From contig MHLS01000067.1 of assembly GCA_001819095.1 (NCBI GenBank), positions 1 to 10,786 of the forward strand: a stretch of 10,786 nucleotides of DNA, given 5' to 3'. The notes under the pieces are model-generated. The model saw only the letters and a program-made list of their open reading frames with translations. It was not told the origin of the DNA and did no database searches. This document shows positions 1 to 5,414 of the stretch, in pieces. Position numbers and translations under genes: made by a program. Position 1 is the first letter of the stretch. Every line of letters begins with the position of its first letter. This DNA is from Candidatus Lloydbacteria bacterium RIFCSPLOWO2_02_FULL_54_12. Lineage in GTDB: Bacteria; Patescibacteriota; Minisyncoccia; Phycocordibacterales; UBA6899.

Positions 1-231
1 GCCGTTTTGTGATCGACCTAAATTTCTTACCTGCGAAGCAGGTGTAGAAATTGGAAGTACTCCTGTGGTGAGATTGAGTTCAACAAGGCGTTTTTTCAGA
101 TATTCCCACGAGGCGAGACCCGACTCCCGACTACAGCACTTGGGGAGCGTTTGGTCGGCGCATAAGAAAATATGTCGTTCGATGTTTGCGATGCCGAGGT
201 CGCGTGCGATCTTCTCAAGTTCGGGGTCCAT
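1..231 (-). CDS. (2Fe-2S) ferredoxin-domain protein, 5' part only
   Basis: Seventy-seven open codons run from an ATG at 231 off the left edge. The N-terminus has the look of thioredoxin-like (2Fe-2S) ferredoxins: an amphipathic MDPELEKIARDLGI stretch, then ERHIFLCADQ..PKCC with Cys24, Cys32 and Cys33, then a GLASWEYLKKRL helix. The usual second cysteine pair (an RTKxNCLxxC-like motif) would lie beyond the edge. Such proteins bind a 2Fe-2S cluster in the cytoplasm; the electron partner is unknown. After LVELNLTTG, residues 58-73 look foreign and coincide with a palindrome at 21-52, which keeps the frame open; the text after it (LGRSQNG) resembles the family again. The start follows an extended -10 box by only 6 nt, so the mRNA is probably leaderless. 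Family assignment is from memory of the motif pattern and is moderately sure. Confidence 0.6.
   Translation of the reverse strand, partial: MDPELEKIARDLGIANIERHIFLCADQTLPKCCSRESGLASWEYLKKRLVELNLTTGVLPISTPASQVRNLGRSQNG
21..52. repeat. Palindrome inside the ferredoxin-like gene
   Basis: The arms are AATTTCT (21-27) with AGAAATT (46-52), and ACCTGC (29-34) with GCAGGT (38-43), around a GAA loop, with a 1-nt/2-nt bulge between the two stems. It lies wholly within the reading frame and adds no stop codon. Its coding product is ISTPASQVRN-like text that does not fit the family. Confidence 0.75.
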
Positions 232-237
232 GGGGAA

Positions 238-246
238 AGTGTAGCA
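238..246 (-). promoter_or_regulatory. Extended -10 element for the ferredoxin-like gene
   Basis: Read on the minus strand this is TGC-TACACT, an extended -10. Only 6 nt (TTCCCC) separate it from the ATG at 231, so transcription should begin at or next to the start codon. A -35 is not clear; the nearest candidate falls inside the palindrome at 256-278. Confidence 0.45.
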
Positions 247-255
247 TATGGCTAA

Positions 256-336
256 AACATTTTGTCAGACAAAATGTTCGCCCCTAGGCCGACGGCGTCA
301 GCCGAGCTAGGCCGAACAAATTTTCAGAAAATTTGT
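256..336. repeat. Cluster of three hairpins between ferredoxin-like gene and R-M operon
   Basis: Hairpin 1 (256-278): AACATTTTGTC, centre A, GACAAAATGTT, an uninterrupted 11-bp arm. Hairpin 2 (293-304): CGGC, loop GTCA, GCCG, flanked by direct repeats CTAGGCCGA at 284-292 and 307-315. Hairpin 3 (316-336): ACAAATTTTC, centre A, GAAAATTTGT, a perfect 10-bp arm. The two outer palindromes share the design NTTTTC-A-G... but differ in the rest of the stem. An open frame from a TTG at 262 runs through the cluster into the methylase gene, but I do not think it is translated. The cluster could also be a bidirectional regulatory or terminator region. Confidence 0.8.
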
Positions 337-435
337 ATTAAGGGGAGGGGCTCAATTTCGGCATCTTGGGACCACCCCAAAGAAGTCATTGTGCCGGATG
401 CAGTAAGCAACGGCTTTCATGATATTATTCATTAC

Positions 436-2157
436 ATGAAGGTGGATACTTTTGTGAGAGGGTTTTCTTTCCAGCCCGCCCTGCTTGGCGCTAGCCCAGT
501 TGAGGAGGCTATTAGCAGGCTTGCGAATGCGGGCATCGAGGAACGCGGAGCTATTTTCACGCGCAGGGAAGTAACAGAGTTCATTCTTGACCTTATCGGC
601 TATGTGCCGCAAAAATCACTGCACCAGTCCCGACTCCTTGAGCCCTCTTTCGGAAACGGCGATTTTCTTCTGCCTGCAGTAGATCGACTCTTGGTTTCTT
701 GCGCTAACAAGAAAATAAAGCTCAGTTCGCTTGTGTTGAAGGATTGTATCCGTGCAGTGGAGCTTCATCGCAGTTCATTCGATGCCACAAGGAGACAATT
801 GAATGAGAAGCTTCTTGTTGCTGGACTTACTCCCGAAGAATCAAGCGAGGTACTAAAGTCATGGCTCATTAACGGCGATTTTCTTCTTACTGATTTTGAT
901 TGCAAATTCACCCATGTTGTAGGCAACCCGCCGTACATTAGGCAGGAGCTCATCCCTGCGGCGCTTATCTCGGAATATAGACTAAGGTACGAAACGATTT
1001 TTGATCGCGCCGACATCTACATTCCCTTTTTTGAATGCTCGCTTACACTTTTAGATCACAAGGGTGTACTCGGATTTATTTGCGCAGATCGTTGGATGAA
1101 GAATCGTTATGGTGGCCCGCTTCGAAAACACGTTGCTAACGGTTTTCACCTACGCGTCTACGTAGATATGGTTGACACCCCAGCTTTTCTTTCTGAGGTG
1201 ATGGCATACCCCGCTATTACCATTATTGCCAATGAGTTAACTGGGCCGACATGTGTTGTGCGCCGCCCGAGTGTCGACACAAAAACGCTCACTTCATTGT
1301 CTCGGAGATTAACGAAGGAAAACATTGATTCGGATCAAGAGATAACGGAGCTCAGTAATGTCGTAAGCGGTGATGAGCCATGGTTGTTTGATGCCCCTCA
1401 TTCCTTGCCCCTTGTGCGACGATTGGAGAGTACTTTTCCTTTACTCGAAGAAGTCGGTTGCAGTGTTGGTATCGGGGTTGCTACTGGTGCTGATAGAATT
1501 TTTATTGCTCCACACAATACGCTTGATGTTGAACACGATCGAAAATTACCTCTTGCAACCACTGAAGATATCAGAAGCGGAGAAATTACTTGGAGCGGTC
1601 TCAGTGTGATAAATCCCTTTGCTGAAGGCGGTGGACTTGTTGCACTTGCTCAATATCCCAAACTTTCAAAATACCTTGAGCTTCATAGTGCAGAAATAAA
1701 AAAACGCCATGTTTCAAAGAAAAACCCGAACGCATGGTATCGCACGATTGACCGGATTTACACAGAATTAGTTAAGACTCCGAAATTACTCATTCCCGAC
1801 ATAAAGGATGATTCACAAATTGTTTACGATGAGGGTCGATATTACCCCCATCACAATCTCTACTATGTCACATCTGAAGAGTGGGACATCAGGGCACTTC
1901 AGGGAGTTCTTCTCTCAGGAATAACTCGGTTGTTCGTAGAAACTTATTCAACACGCATGCGCGGAGGATACTTGCGGTTTCAGGCACAGCACTTGCGGCG
2001 CATCCGGGTTCCACGTTGGGATTCTGTTTCCCCTGAGCTGCGTCGCGGTCTTCGGAAGGCGGCAATTGATAGAGATATTTCTGTGTGCAATACTATGGTT
2101 GCTCGACTCTACAACTTGTCTTCGTCAGAAGAGTTGTTGCTTATCGTTAAAAAATAA
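436..2157 (+). CDS. Type II N6-adenine DNA methyltransferase, XhoI/PaeR7I type
   Basis: A 573-residue Eco57I-class adenine methylase. Motif X-like GAIFTRREVTEFIL lies at 38-51, the SAM-binding motif I EPSFGNGDF at 69-77, and catalytic motif IV GNPPYIRQE at 163-171. The C-terminal half should be the TaqI-type target-recognition domain. It should transfer a methyl group to adenine in the sequence cut by the adjacent endonuclease, which looks like an XhoI/PaeR7I isoschizomer (CTCGAG). The frame stays open back to a TTG at 262, but that stretch runs through palindromes. I chose ATG 436 because conserved sequence begins shortly after it. TATTAT at 423-428 ends 7 nt upstream, compatible with a leaderless mRNA, and no ribosome binding site is visible. 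The endonuclease follows after 3 nt. The gene is AT-richer than ftsH and dut, which suggests transfer. The class is sure; the exact start is not. Confidence 0.87.
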   Translation: MKVDTFVRGFSFQPALLGASPVEEAISRLANAGIEERGAIFTRREVTEFILDLIGYVPQKSLHQSRLLEPSFGNGDFLLPAVDRLLVSCANKKIKLSSLVLKDCIRAVELHRSSFDATRRQLNEKLLVAGLTPEESSEVLKSWLINGDFLLTDFDCKFTHVVGNPPYIRQELIPAALISEYRLRYETIFDRADIYIPFFECSLTLLDHKGVLGFICADRWMKNRYGGPLRKHVANGFHLRVYVDMVDTPAFLSEVMAYPAITIIANELTGPTCVVRRPSVDTKTLTSLSRRLTKENIDSDQEITELSNVVSGDEPWLFDAPHSLPLVRRLESTFPLLEEVGCSVGIGVATGADRIFIAPHNTLDVEHDRKLPLATTEDIRSGEITWSGLSVINPFAEGGGLVALAQYPKLSKYLELHSAEIKKRHVSKKNPNAWYRTIDRIYTELVKTPKLLIPDIKDDSQIVYDEGRYYPHHNLYYVTSEEWDIRALQGVLLSGITRLFVETYSTRMRGGYLRFQAQHLRRIRVPRWDSVSPELRRGLRKAAIDRDISVCNTMVARLYNLSSSEELLLIVKK

Positions 2158-2160
2158 AAC

Positions 2161-2895
2161 ATGGCTATTAATCTCGCGAATTATGAAAAGAAAACCGAAG
2201 ATGCAATAAAATTGTTTTGGGGCAACAGAAGTGCCGCAACATCTCGTCAGCAGAAATTGGGAAAGAGTGACCAGGGGACTCGTAGCGCAGTGACGGCAGG
2301 AAAGAACATGGATGGTTTCGTTGATCTTATTGCAAGCATCGTTGAAGCAAATGGACTCAAGGACGCAGAGGTCGTTCGTAGCGGAAGACTTGTCACCTTG
2401 CCGGGTTATTTTCGTCCGACGAAACAATGGGACCTGTTGGTGTTGCGGAATAAGCAACTTATTGCTGCGCTTGAGTTTAAATCACAAGTTGGCTCGTTCG
2501 GAAACAATTTTAATAATCGTACTGAAGAAGCAATTGGTACTGCACACGATTTGTGGACAGCATATCGTGAGGGAGCATTCGGAGAACAACCAAAACCGTT
2601 TGTCGGTTGGCTTATGCTCCTTGAGGATCATGCCAAGTCTCGCACGTCAGTAAATGACCAGTCTCCGCACTTTCCCGTTTTCAAGGAGTTCGCCGGTGCA
2701 TCATACGCAGAGAGATATAACATCCTTTGTAAAAAAATGGTTCAGGAACAACTCTACACTTCAGCATGTATCATGCTCTCACCCAAATCTGCCAAGACGA
2801 ATGGCAAGTTTTCCGATATGAGCCAGATGACGAGTATCAGGACATTTATTGCAACAATCGCCGGACATTTTGCAACTGCGGCCGCAACCCATTGA
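2161..2895 (+). CDS. Type II restriction endonuclease, XhoI/PaeR7I family
   Basis: A protein of 244 residues, about the length of PaeR7I. The central block PGYFRPTKQWDLLV, then ALEFKSQVGSFGNN and EEAIGTAHDLWTAYREG, is the hallmark of the XhoI family. A PD-(D/E)xK-type catalytic core can be placed at Asp91, Glu105 and Lys107 (D-x13-E-F-K). The known family members cut CTCGAG as dimers with Mg2+; specificity here is inferred from family and from the matching adenine methylase upstream. It starts 3 nt after the methylase stop, so the two are co-transcribed and probably translationally coupled, with protection expressed first. No frameshift or missing catalytic residue is seen, so it looks functional. 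No terminator with a T-run is apparent right after the stop. Confidence 0.9.
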   Translation: MAINLANYEKKTEDAIKLFWGNRSAATSRQQKLGKSDQGTRSAVTAGKNMDGFVDLIASIVEANGLKDAEVVRSGRLVTLPGYFRPTKQWDLLVLRNKQLIAALEFKSQVGSFGNNFNNRTEEAIGTAHDLWTAYREGAFGEQPKPFVGWLMLLEDHAKSRTSVNDQSPHFPVFKEFAGASYAERYNILCKKMVQEQLYTSACIMLSPKSAKTNGKFSDMSQMTSIRTFIATIAGHFATAAATH

Positions 2896-3117
2896 CCCAA
2901 TAAACCCGCCAAGAAAACATATGGGAAATGGTGACAGCCACGGTTGATTTCAAAATCATGTGGTAAAGTTTTAAAGGAGGGGAGATCGGTCACAAGTCAT
3001 TGCGAAAGAGAATCGAAGTTACGAATCACTAAGTATTTTGCTCCGCATTGCTCGCAAACTACTAGGTGTTCGCGACCCCACCTCGGTATCTCGTAAAACC
3101 TCGGCACACCTGCGGTC
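2896..3117. other. Gene-free stretch after the R-M operon
   Basis: No convincing gene is seen on either strand. Notable pieces are a purine-rich AAAGGAGGGGAG near 2971-2982 with no start codon at the right distance, and two copies of ACCTCGG (3080-3086 and 3098-3104). It may be decayed sequence at the edge of the R-M insertion; I see no complete tRNA. Confidence 0.5.
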
Positions 3118-3216
3118 GGTTCGATTCCTCCACGAAAGTGCCTCAAGGCACTTTCTCACTTCCACAAACAAAAACGGCCCGCCTTAGGCGGACTCGGTTT
3201 TGTATTTGTGGAAGTG
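3118..3216. repeat. Inverted copy of the tmRNA 3' end, split by a hairpin
   Basis: The plus strand at 3118-3131 (GGTTCGATTCCTCC) and 3157-3168 (CACTTCCACAAA) repeats, in inverted orientation, the T-arm and acceptor tail of tmRNA encoded on the minus strand (GGTTCGATTCC..., CACTTCCACAAA at 3216-3205). Between the two pieces sits a perfect hairpin, GAAAGTGCC (3134-3142), loop TCAA, GGCACTTTC (3147-3155). The 12-bp arms 3157-3168 and 3205-3216 pair perfectly and enclose the tmRNA terminator. Confidence 0.75.
3170..3193 (-). terminator. Rho-independent terminator of tmRNA
   Basis: On the minus strand GTCCGCC (3193-3187), loop TAA, GGCGGGC (3183-3177) forms a 7-bp stem with one G-U pair, followed two bases on by TTTTT (3174-3170). 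It lies 16 nt beyond the tmRNA discriminator base and inside the larger 12-bp inverted repeat. Confidence 0.7.
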
Positions 3217-3598
3217 GGGGGAATCGAACCCCCGTTCAAAGAGATGAAGAGTCGTGGGTCTACGGCGCGTAGTTTGTCTTGATGTTTCGCGTGTGGGGTA
3301 AAAGAAAAACGAAATCCTCACGCGCTACGCCTGTTAATTTTCGGTGGCGTATCCAGGCGGTACGCTCCTATCCTGAAAGAATGACACATCACTCGAGCCT
3401 ATCAGGAGTACTCCCGAGGATGCGTCGCTCACTTAAGCGTAAGCGAAAGCAAAGTTACCTGCCTTAAAATAAGGCGTTGCAACTCCACCGGTGCTTTTAT
3501 TCTTGGCACTTTCAAGTCGTTCACGTTTTTTACGAGTCCGCGAACACGCTCGACGCCGCGCACAATCGACATTTTCCTTGTCGAAGCCGGTCACTCCC
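3209..3598 (-). ncRNA. ssrA: Transfer-messenger RNA (tmRNA)
   Basis: A one-piece tmRNA of about 390 nt. The acceptor stem is GGGAGTG (3598-3592) with CACTTCC (3216-3210), giving the G3-U70 wobble that AlaRS requires, and discriminator A at 3209. The T-arm is GGGGG-TTCGATT-CCCCC, and the 5' domain has the conserved GGCTTCGACA. A pseudoknot PK1 can be drawn: stem CGAG/CTCG and loop GTTCGCG pairing with CGTGAAC. It ends 11 nt before GCC 3507, the same spacing as in E. coli. The sequence after the discriminator is CAA, so CCA is not encoded and must be added enzymatically. tmRNA charged with alanine enters stalled ribosomes with SmpB, whose gene is 63 nt upstream on the same strand. No good -10 precedes 3598, so it may be processed from an smpB transcript. 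Confidence 0.93.
3433..3507 (-). other. tmRNA proteolysis-tag reading frame
   Basis: The resume codon is placed at GCC (3507-3505), nucleotide 92 of tmRNA, 11 nt after PK1. The tag then reads 24 residues, starting AKNKSTGG and ending GNFAFAYA before TAA (3435-3433). The ending is hydrophobic with alanines, as expected for a degron, but is FAYA rather than the common ALAA. A perfect 6-bp hairpin GCCTTA-AAA-TAAGGC lies inside the tag at 3461-3475. GCA at 3480 (15-residue tag) is the alternative start; its distance from PK1 is unusual. Confidence 0.7.
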
Positions 3599-3661
3599 AA
3601 TGTTGGTGTCTTTCCAAAAAACAACAATGTTGGAAGTCGATTCTTTTTTCAATGTGCACGT

Positions 3662-4147
3662 CTAGGGTAGTTTTTCGCGAAGCGTGCGCACACTGCGCTT
3701 CACTTCGCTTTTGACGACCCGTGCGATGTCTCGCAAGTGTTCGCGCTTCATGATCGAGGCGCGCTTGTCGGATTTCTTCTTTCCGCGCGCGACGCCAATC
3801 CGCACTTTGATCACTCGGCCCTTATTATACATCGAAAGGGGAATGATTGTCAAACCCGCTTTCTCTTCTTGTGTGGCGAGCTCGGCCAGTTCTTTTTTGG
3901 TGAGGAGGAGGCGGCGGTTGCGCTTCGGCTCGTAATCTCCCGAAGTATTTCCCGGCTGATACGCGGGTATCTCGGCGTTGAGAAGAAACGCCTCGCCGCC
4001 GCGGACGGTAATGTGCGCGCCCTCGAGTTTGCCGCGGTGGTCGCGGAGCGATTTCACCTCGGTGCCGAAAAGCTGGATCCCCGCCTCGAATTGCTCAAGG
4101 ATCTCATAGTCGAAATGCGCCTTTTTGTGCTCGATCAGATTGGCCAT
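3662..4147 (-). CDS. smpB: SsrA-binding protein SmpB
   Basis: A 161-residue SmpB of typical length. The N-terminus NLIEHKKAHFDYEILEQFEAGI leads into the beta-barrel motif GTEVKSLR, then IPAYQPGN, then RRLLLTKKE, GLTIIPLSMYNKGRVIKVRIGVARGKKKSDKR, and a basic C-terminal tail (REHLRDIARVVKSEVKR) that enters the mRNA channel in known SmpB. It binds the tRNA-like domain of tmRNA and delivers it with EF-Tu to ribosomes stalled on mRNAs without a stop codon. ssrA lies directly downstream on the same strand. No Shine-Dalgarno is visible before ATG 4147 (AACAAACAAT), and no clear promoter lies in the 43 nt after the toxin gene, so read-through from the TA operon is possible. Confidence 0.95.
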   Translation of the reverse strand: MANLIEHKKAHFDYEILEQFEAGIQLFGTEVKSLRDHRGKLEGAHITVRGGEAFLLNAEIPAYQPGNTSGDYEPKRNRRLLLTKKELAELATQEEKAGLTIIPLSMYNKGRVIKVRIGVARGKKKSDKRASIMKREHLRDIARVVKSEVKRSVRTLREKLP

Positions 4148-4190
4148 ATTGTTTGTTGACTGCTCTTTTCGGCTGAACGCCCTCTGCCTA

Positions 4191-4436
4191 TTATTTCGGG
4201 TGTTTCGTCACCGTTAAGATCACATATGCATCTCCATCAATAAGGAAGTAAGTCCGATAATCGCGCGTGATGCGCGCTTGCCAGACACCGCGCCCCTCAT
4301 CGTATTTCTTTGCTTTGAGCGACGGGTGGCGGAGATCTTTGACGAGGAAGTCGAACTGTTTGTCGGCAAGCCGCCGCGCGCTCGCGGGTAGCGCGTGATA
4401 ATCGTCCAGCGCCCTATCGGTAAAGAAGAGTTTCAT
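4191..4436 (-). CDS. RelE/ParE-superfamily toxin
   Basis: An 81-residue protein with the compact RelE/ParE fold pattern: MKLFFTDRALDDYHALP at the N-terminus, two helices (SARRLADKQFDFLVKDL), the H-PSLKAKKY turn, then the strand GVWQARITRDYRTYFLI and a final VILTVTKHPK with the family's basic and His residues near the C-terminus. RelE-type members cleave mRNA in the ribosomal A site; ParE-type members inhibit gyrase. The sequence looks closer to the RNase side, but I cannot decide firmly. Its ATG (4436) overlaps the antitoxin TGA by four bases (ATGA), so translation is coupled and the antitoxin is made first. It is intact, with no frameshift. Confidence 0.8.
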   Translation of the reverse strand: MKLFFTDRALDDYHALPASARRLADKQFDFLVKDLRHPSLKAKKYDEGRGVWQARITRDYRTYFLIDGDAYVILTVTKHPK

Positions 4437-4711
4437 GCCCGCTTCAGGGATTTTGTGAATTCCCGCATCGTTTTGAACGGTCCTCTGACTCGCCCCTCTT
4501 TGTGGTCGCGCAAGCCCTCCGTAATCGCCGCCTCGACGTGTTCGCGGTCAACCACGGCCTTCGGCTTGAGCATGATGGACTTGTTTAGGACGGTGGCCTC
4601 CAAAAGATCCCCCTCCTCCAGACGAAGTTGTTCACGCAGATGAGCAGGTAAGGTCACTTGAAATTTCGGCTTGATCGTCACGAGCGGAAACACACGGGCT
4701 CTAGTGTTCAT
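4433..4711 (-). CDS. SpoVT/AbrB-type antitoxin
   Basis: A 92-residue protein. Residues about 10-50 (VTIKPKFQVTLPAHLREQL, then LEEGDLLEATVLNKSIMLKPK) match the swapped-hairpin AbrB/MazE DNA-binding domain, including the QVTLP and GD features. The charged C-terminal half (REHVEAAITEGLRDHKEGRVRGPF) should wrap the toxin. The frame is open further upstream, but those residues run through the promoter, a palindromic operator and the EamA gene, so ATG 4711 is taken; GTG at 4693 is an alternative. The pairing of an AbrB-type antitoxin with a RelE-superfamily toxin is known from PrlF-YhaV. The operon has its own promoter and a possible autoregulatory operator. Confidence 0.82.
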   Translation of the reverse strand: MNTRARVFPLVTIKPKFQVTLPAHLREQLRLEEGDLLEATVLNKSIMLKPKAVVDREHVEAAITEGLRDHKEGRVRGPFKTMREFTKSLKRA

Positions 4712-4731
4712 AAAGTTGGAAAGTAAGAATT

Positions 4732-4776
4732 TATAACTTATAGCGTCATCGTAACGGACACAAATATTGCCGTCAA
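4732..4776 (-). promoter_or_regulatory. Promoter and likely operator of the toxin-antitoxin operon
   Basis: On the minus strand, TTGACG (4776-4771), a 17-nt spacer, and TACGAT (4753-4748) form a good sigma70-type promoter. The start point would fall near 4741, inside an odd palindrome TATAA-G-TTATA (4742-4732). Antitoxins of this class repress their own operon, so the palindrome is a candidate binding site; that role is inference. Confidence 0.6.
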
Positions 4777-4780
4777 GCGC

Positions 4781-4804
4781 AAAAATACCCGCTGTTTGGG
4801 CGGG
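4781..4804 (-). terminator. Rho-independent terminator of the EamA-like gene
   Basis: On the minus strand CCCGC (4804-4800), loop CCAAACA, GCGGG (4792-4788), then TATTTTT down to 4781. It separates the EamA-like gene from the TA operon. Confidence 0.6.
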
Positions 4805-4824
4805 CACGGAAGGCGCAGAACACA

Positions 4825-5280
4825 TCAGTGTTTGATCGGCATGTTCGCCGGATCGAAAGCGACGAGCCAGACCGTGAAGATTGCGAGGCCGAATGCGAAC
4901 ATTGTTCTCGCGGACGGGAGCGTTCCGCCGACGCAGAGTTTCTCGATGACGGTCGCGATGACCGGAACAAGCGCCGCACAGGTCGTGATGGTCGCCATGG
5001 AGGCGCCCTTCATGCCGTACGCGCTCATGTACGCGAGGTCTCCGACGACGAAGATGAGGCCGATGGCGACGAGCCAATAGAGATTTGCCCCTGTGGGGAA
5101 CGGCACCGCATGGCCTAAGGCATTGGCGGCGCGTCCGATACAAAGTGTGGTCACGCCGACCACAAGCGTGTAGGCGGGCACCATGACGAGCGCCGAAACG
5201 CCGGAAAGTTTATGTGCAATGATGACATTGACGACGGCAAACGCGACGACGGCGATCATGGCCGACAGAACGGAAGTCAT
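4825..5280 (-). CDS. Single-domain EamA/DMT-like membrane protein
   Basis: A 151-residue, very hydrophobic protein with five predicted membrane segments (about residues 3-22, 28-48, 67-88, 94-112, 124-142). The end of the protein (MATITTCAALVPVIATVIEKLCVGG, then MFAFGLAIFTVWLVA) has the typical EamA repeat signature: a Pro in TM4, a short EKL loop and a Gly-rich TM5. Most EamA transporters carry two such repeats; this has one, so it would work as a dimer, as in small multidrug-resistance-type proteins. Substrate is unknown. I chose ATG 5280 because GGAG lies 6 nt before it; ATG 5316 is also in frame and sits about 5 nt after the predicted transcription start, so a 12-residue-longer form is possible. 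Confidence 0.72.
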   Translation of the reverse strand: MTSVLSAMIAVVAFAVVNVIIAHKLSGVSALVMVPAYTLVVGVTTLCIGRAANALGHAVPFPTGANLYWLVAIGLIFVVGDLAYMSAYGMKGASMATITTCAALVPVIATVIEKLCVGGTLPSARTMFAFGLAIFTVWLVAFDPANMPIKH

Positions 5281-5326
5281 AAGCATCTCCATGAAAGAGT
5301 TTTTCAGAACGAACATCCCCGCTGAC

Positions 5327-5353
5327 TCTATAGCATGGGTGCTGTTTTATCAA
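5327..5353 (-). promoter_or_regulatory. Promoter of the EamA-like gene
   Basis: Minus strand: TTGATA (5353-5348), 15-nt spacer ending in TGC, TATAGA (5332-5327). The TGC gives an extended -10, which compensates for the short spacer. Start point near 5320. Confidence 0.5.
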
Positions 5354-5365
5354 TGGCCGCGGACG

Positions 5366-5388
5366 AAAAAGCGCCCTTGCGGACGCTT
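5366..5388 (-). terminator. Rho-independent terminator after the 136-residue unknown gene
   Basis: Minus strand: AAGCGTCC (5388-5381), GNRA loop GCAA, GGGCGCTT (5376-5369) pair over 8 bp with one wobble, with TTTTT at 5370-5366. Confidence 0.65.
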
Positions 5389-5414
5389 CGTGTAGCCGGA
5401 AACCTTATTGCACA

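Noticed and set aside
262..435. TTG-initiated 58-residue extension of the methylase
   Set aside because: It is translated through two palindromes, starts with TTG and lacks a ribosome binding site. Conserved sequence begins after ATG 436. I cannot exclude it entirely.
2960..3133. A second tRNA between GGAGGGG and CGGTTCGATTCCTCC
   Set aside because: The T-stem does not pair and no anticodon arm can be drawn. At best it is a remnant.
3118..3216. tmRNA-tail copy as an integration attachment site (attL/attR)
   Set aside because: Integrase sites at tRNA or tmRNA genes give direct repeats; this copy is inverted, close by, and no integrase gene is seen.
3066..3272. Plus-strand open frame ending CGSGGNRTPVQRDEESWVYGA
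   Set aside because: It is the translation of the complement of the tmRNA tail and terminator region.
4712..5143. N-terminal extension of the antitoxin frame
   Set aside because: It overlaps the EamA-like gene, its terminator and the TA promoter, and the Arg/Cys/His-rich text is typical of a wrong frame.
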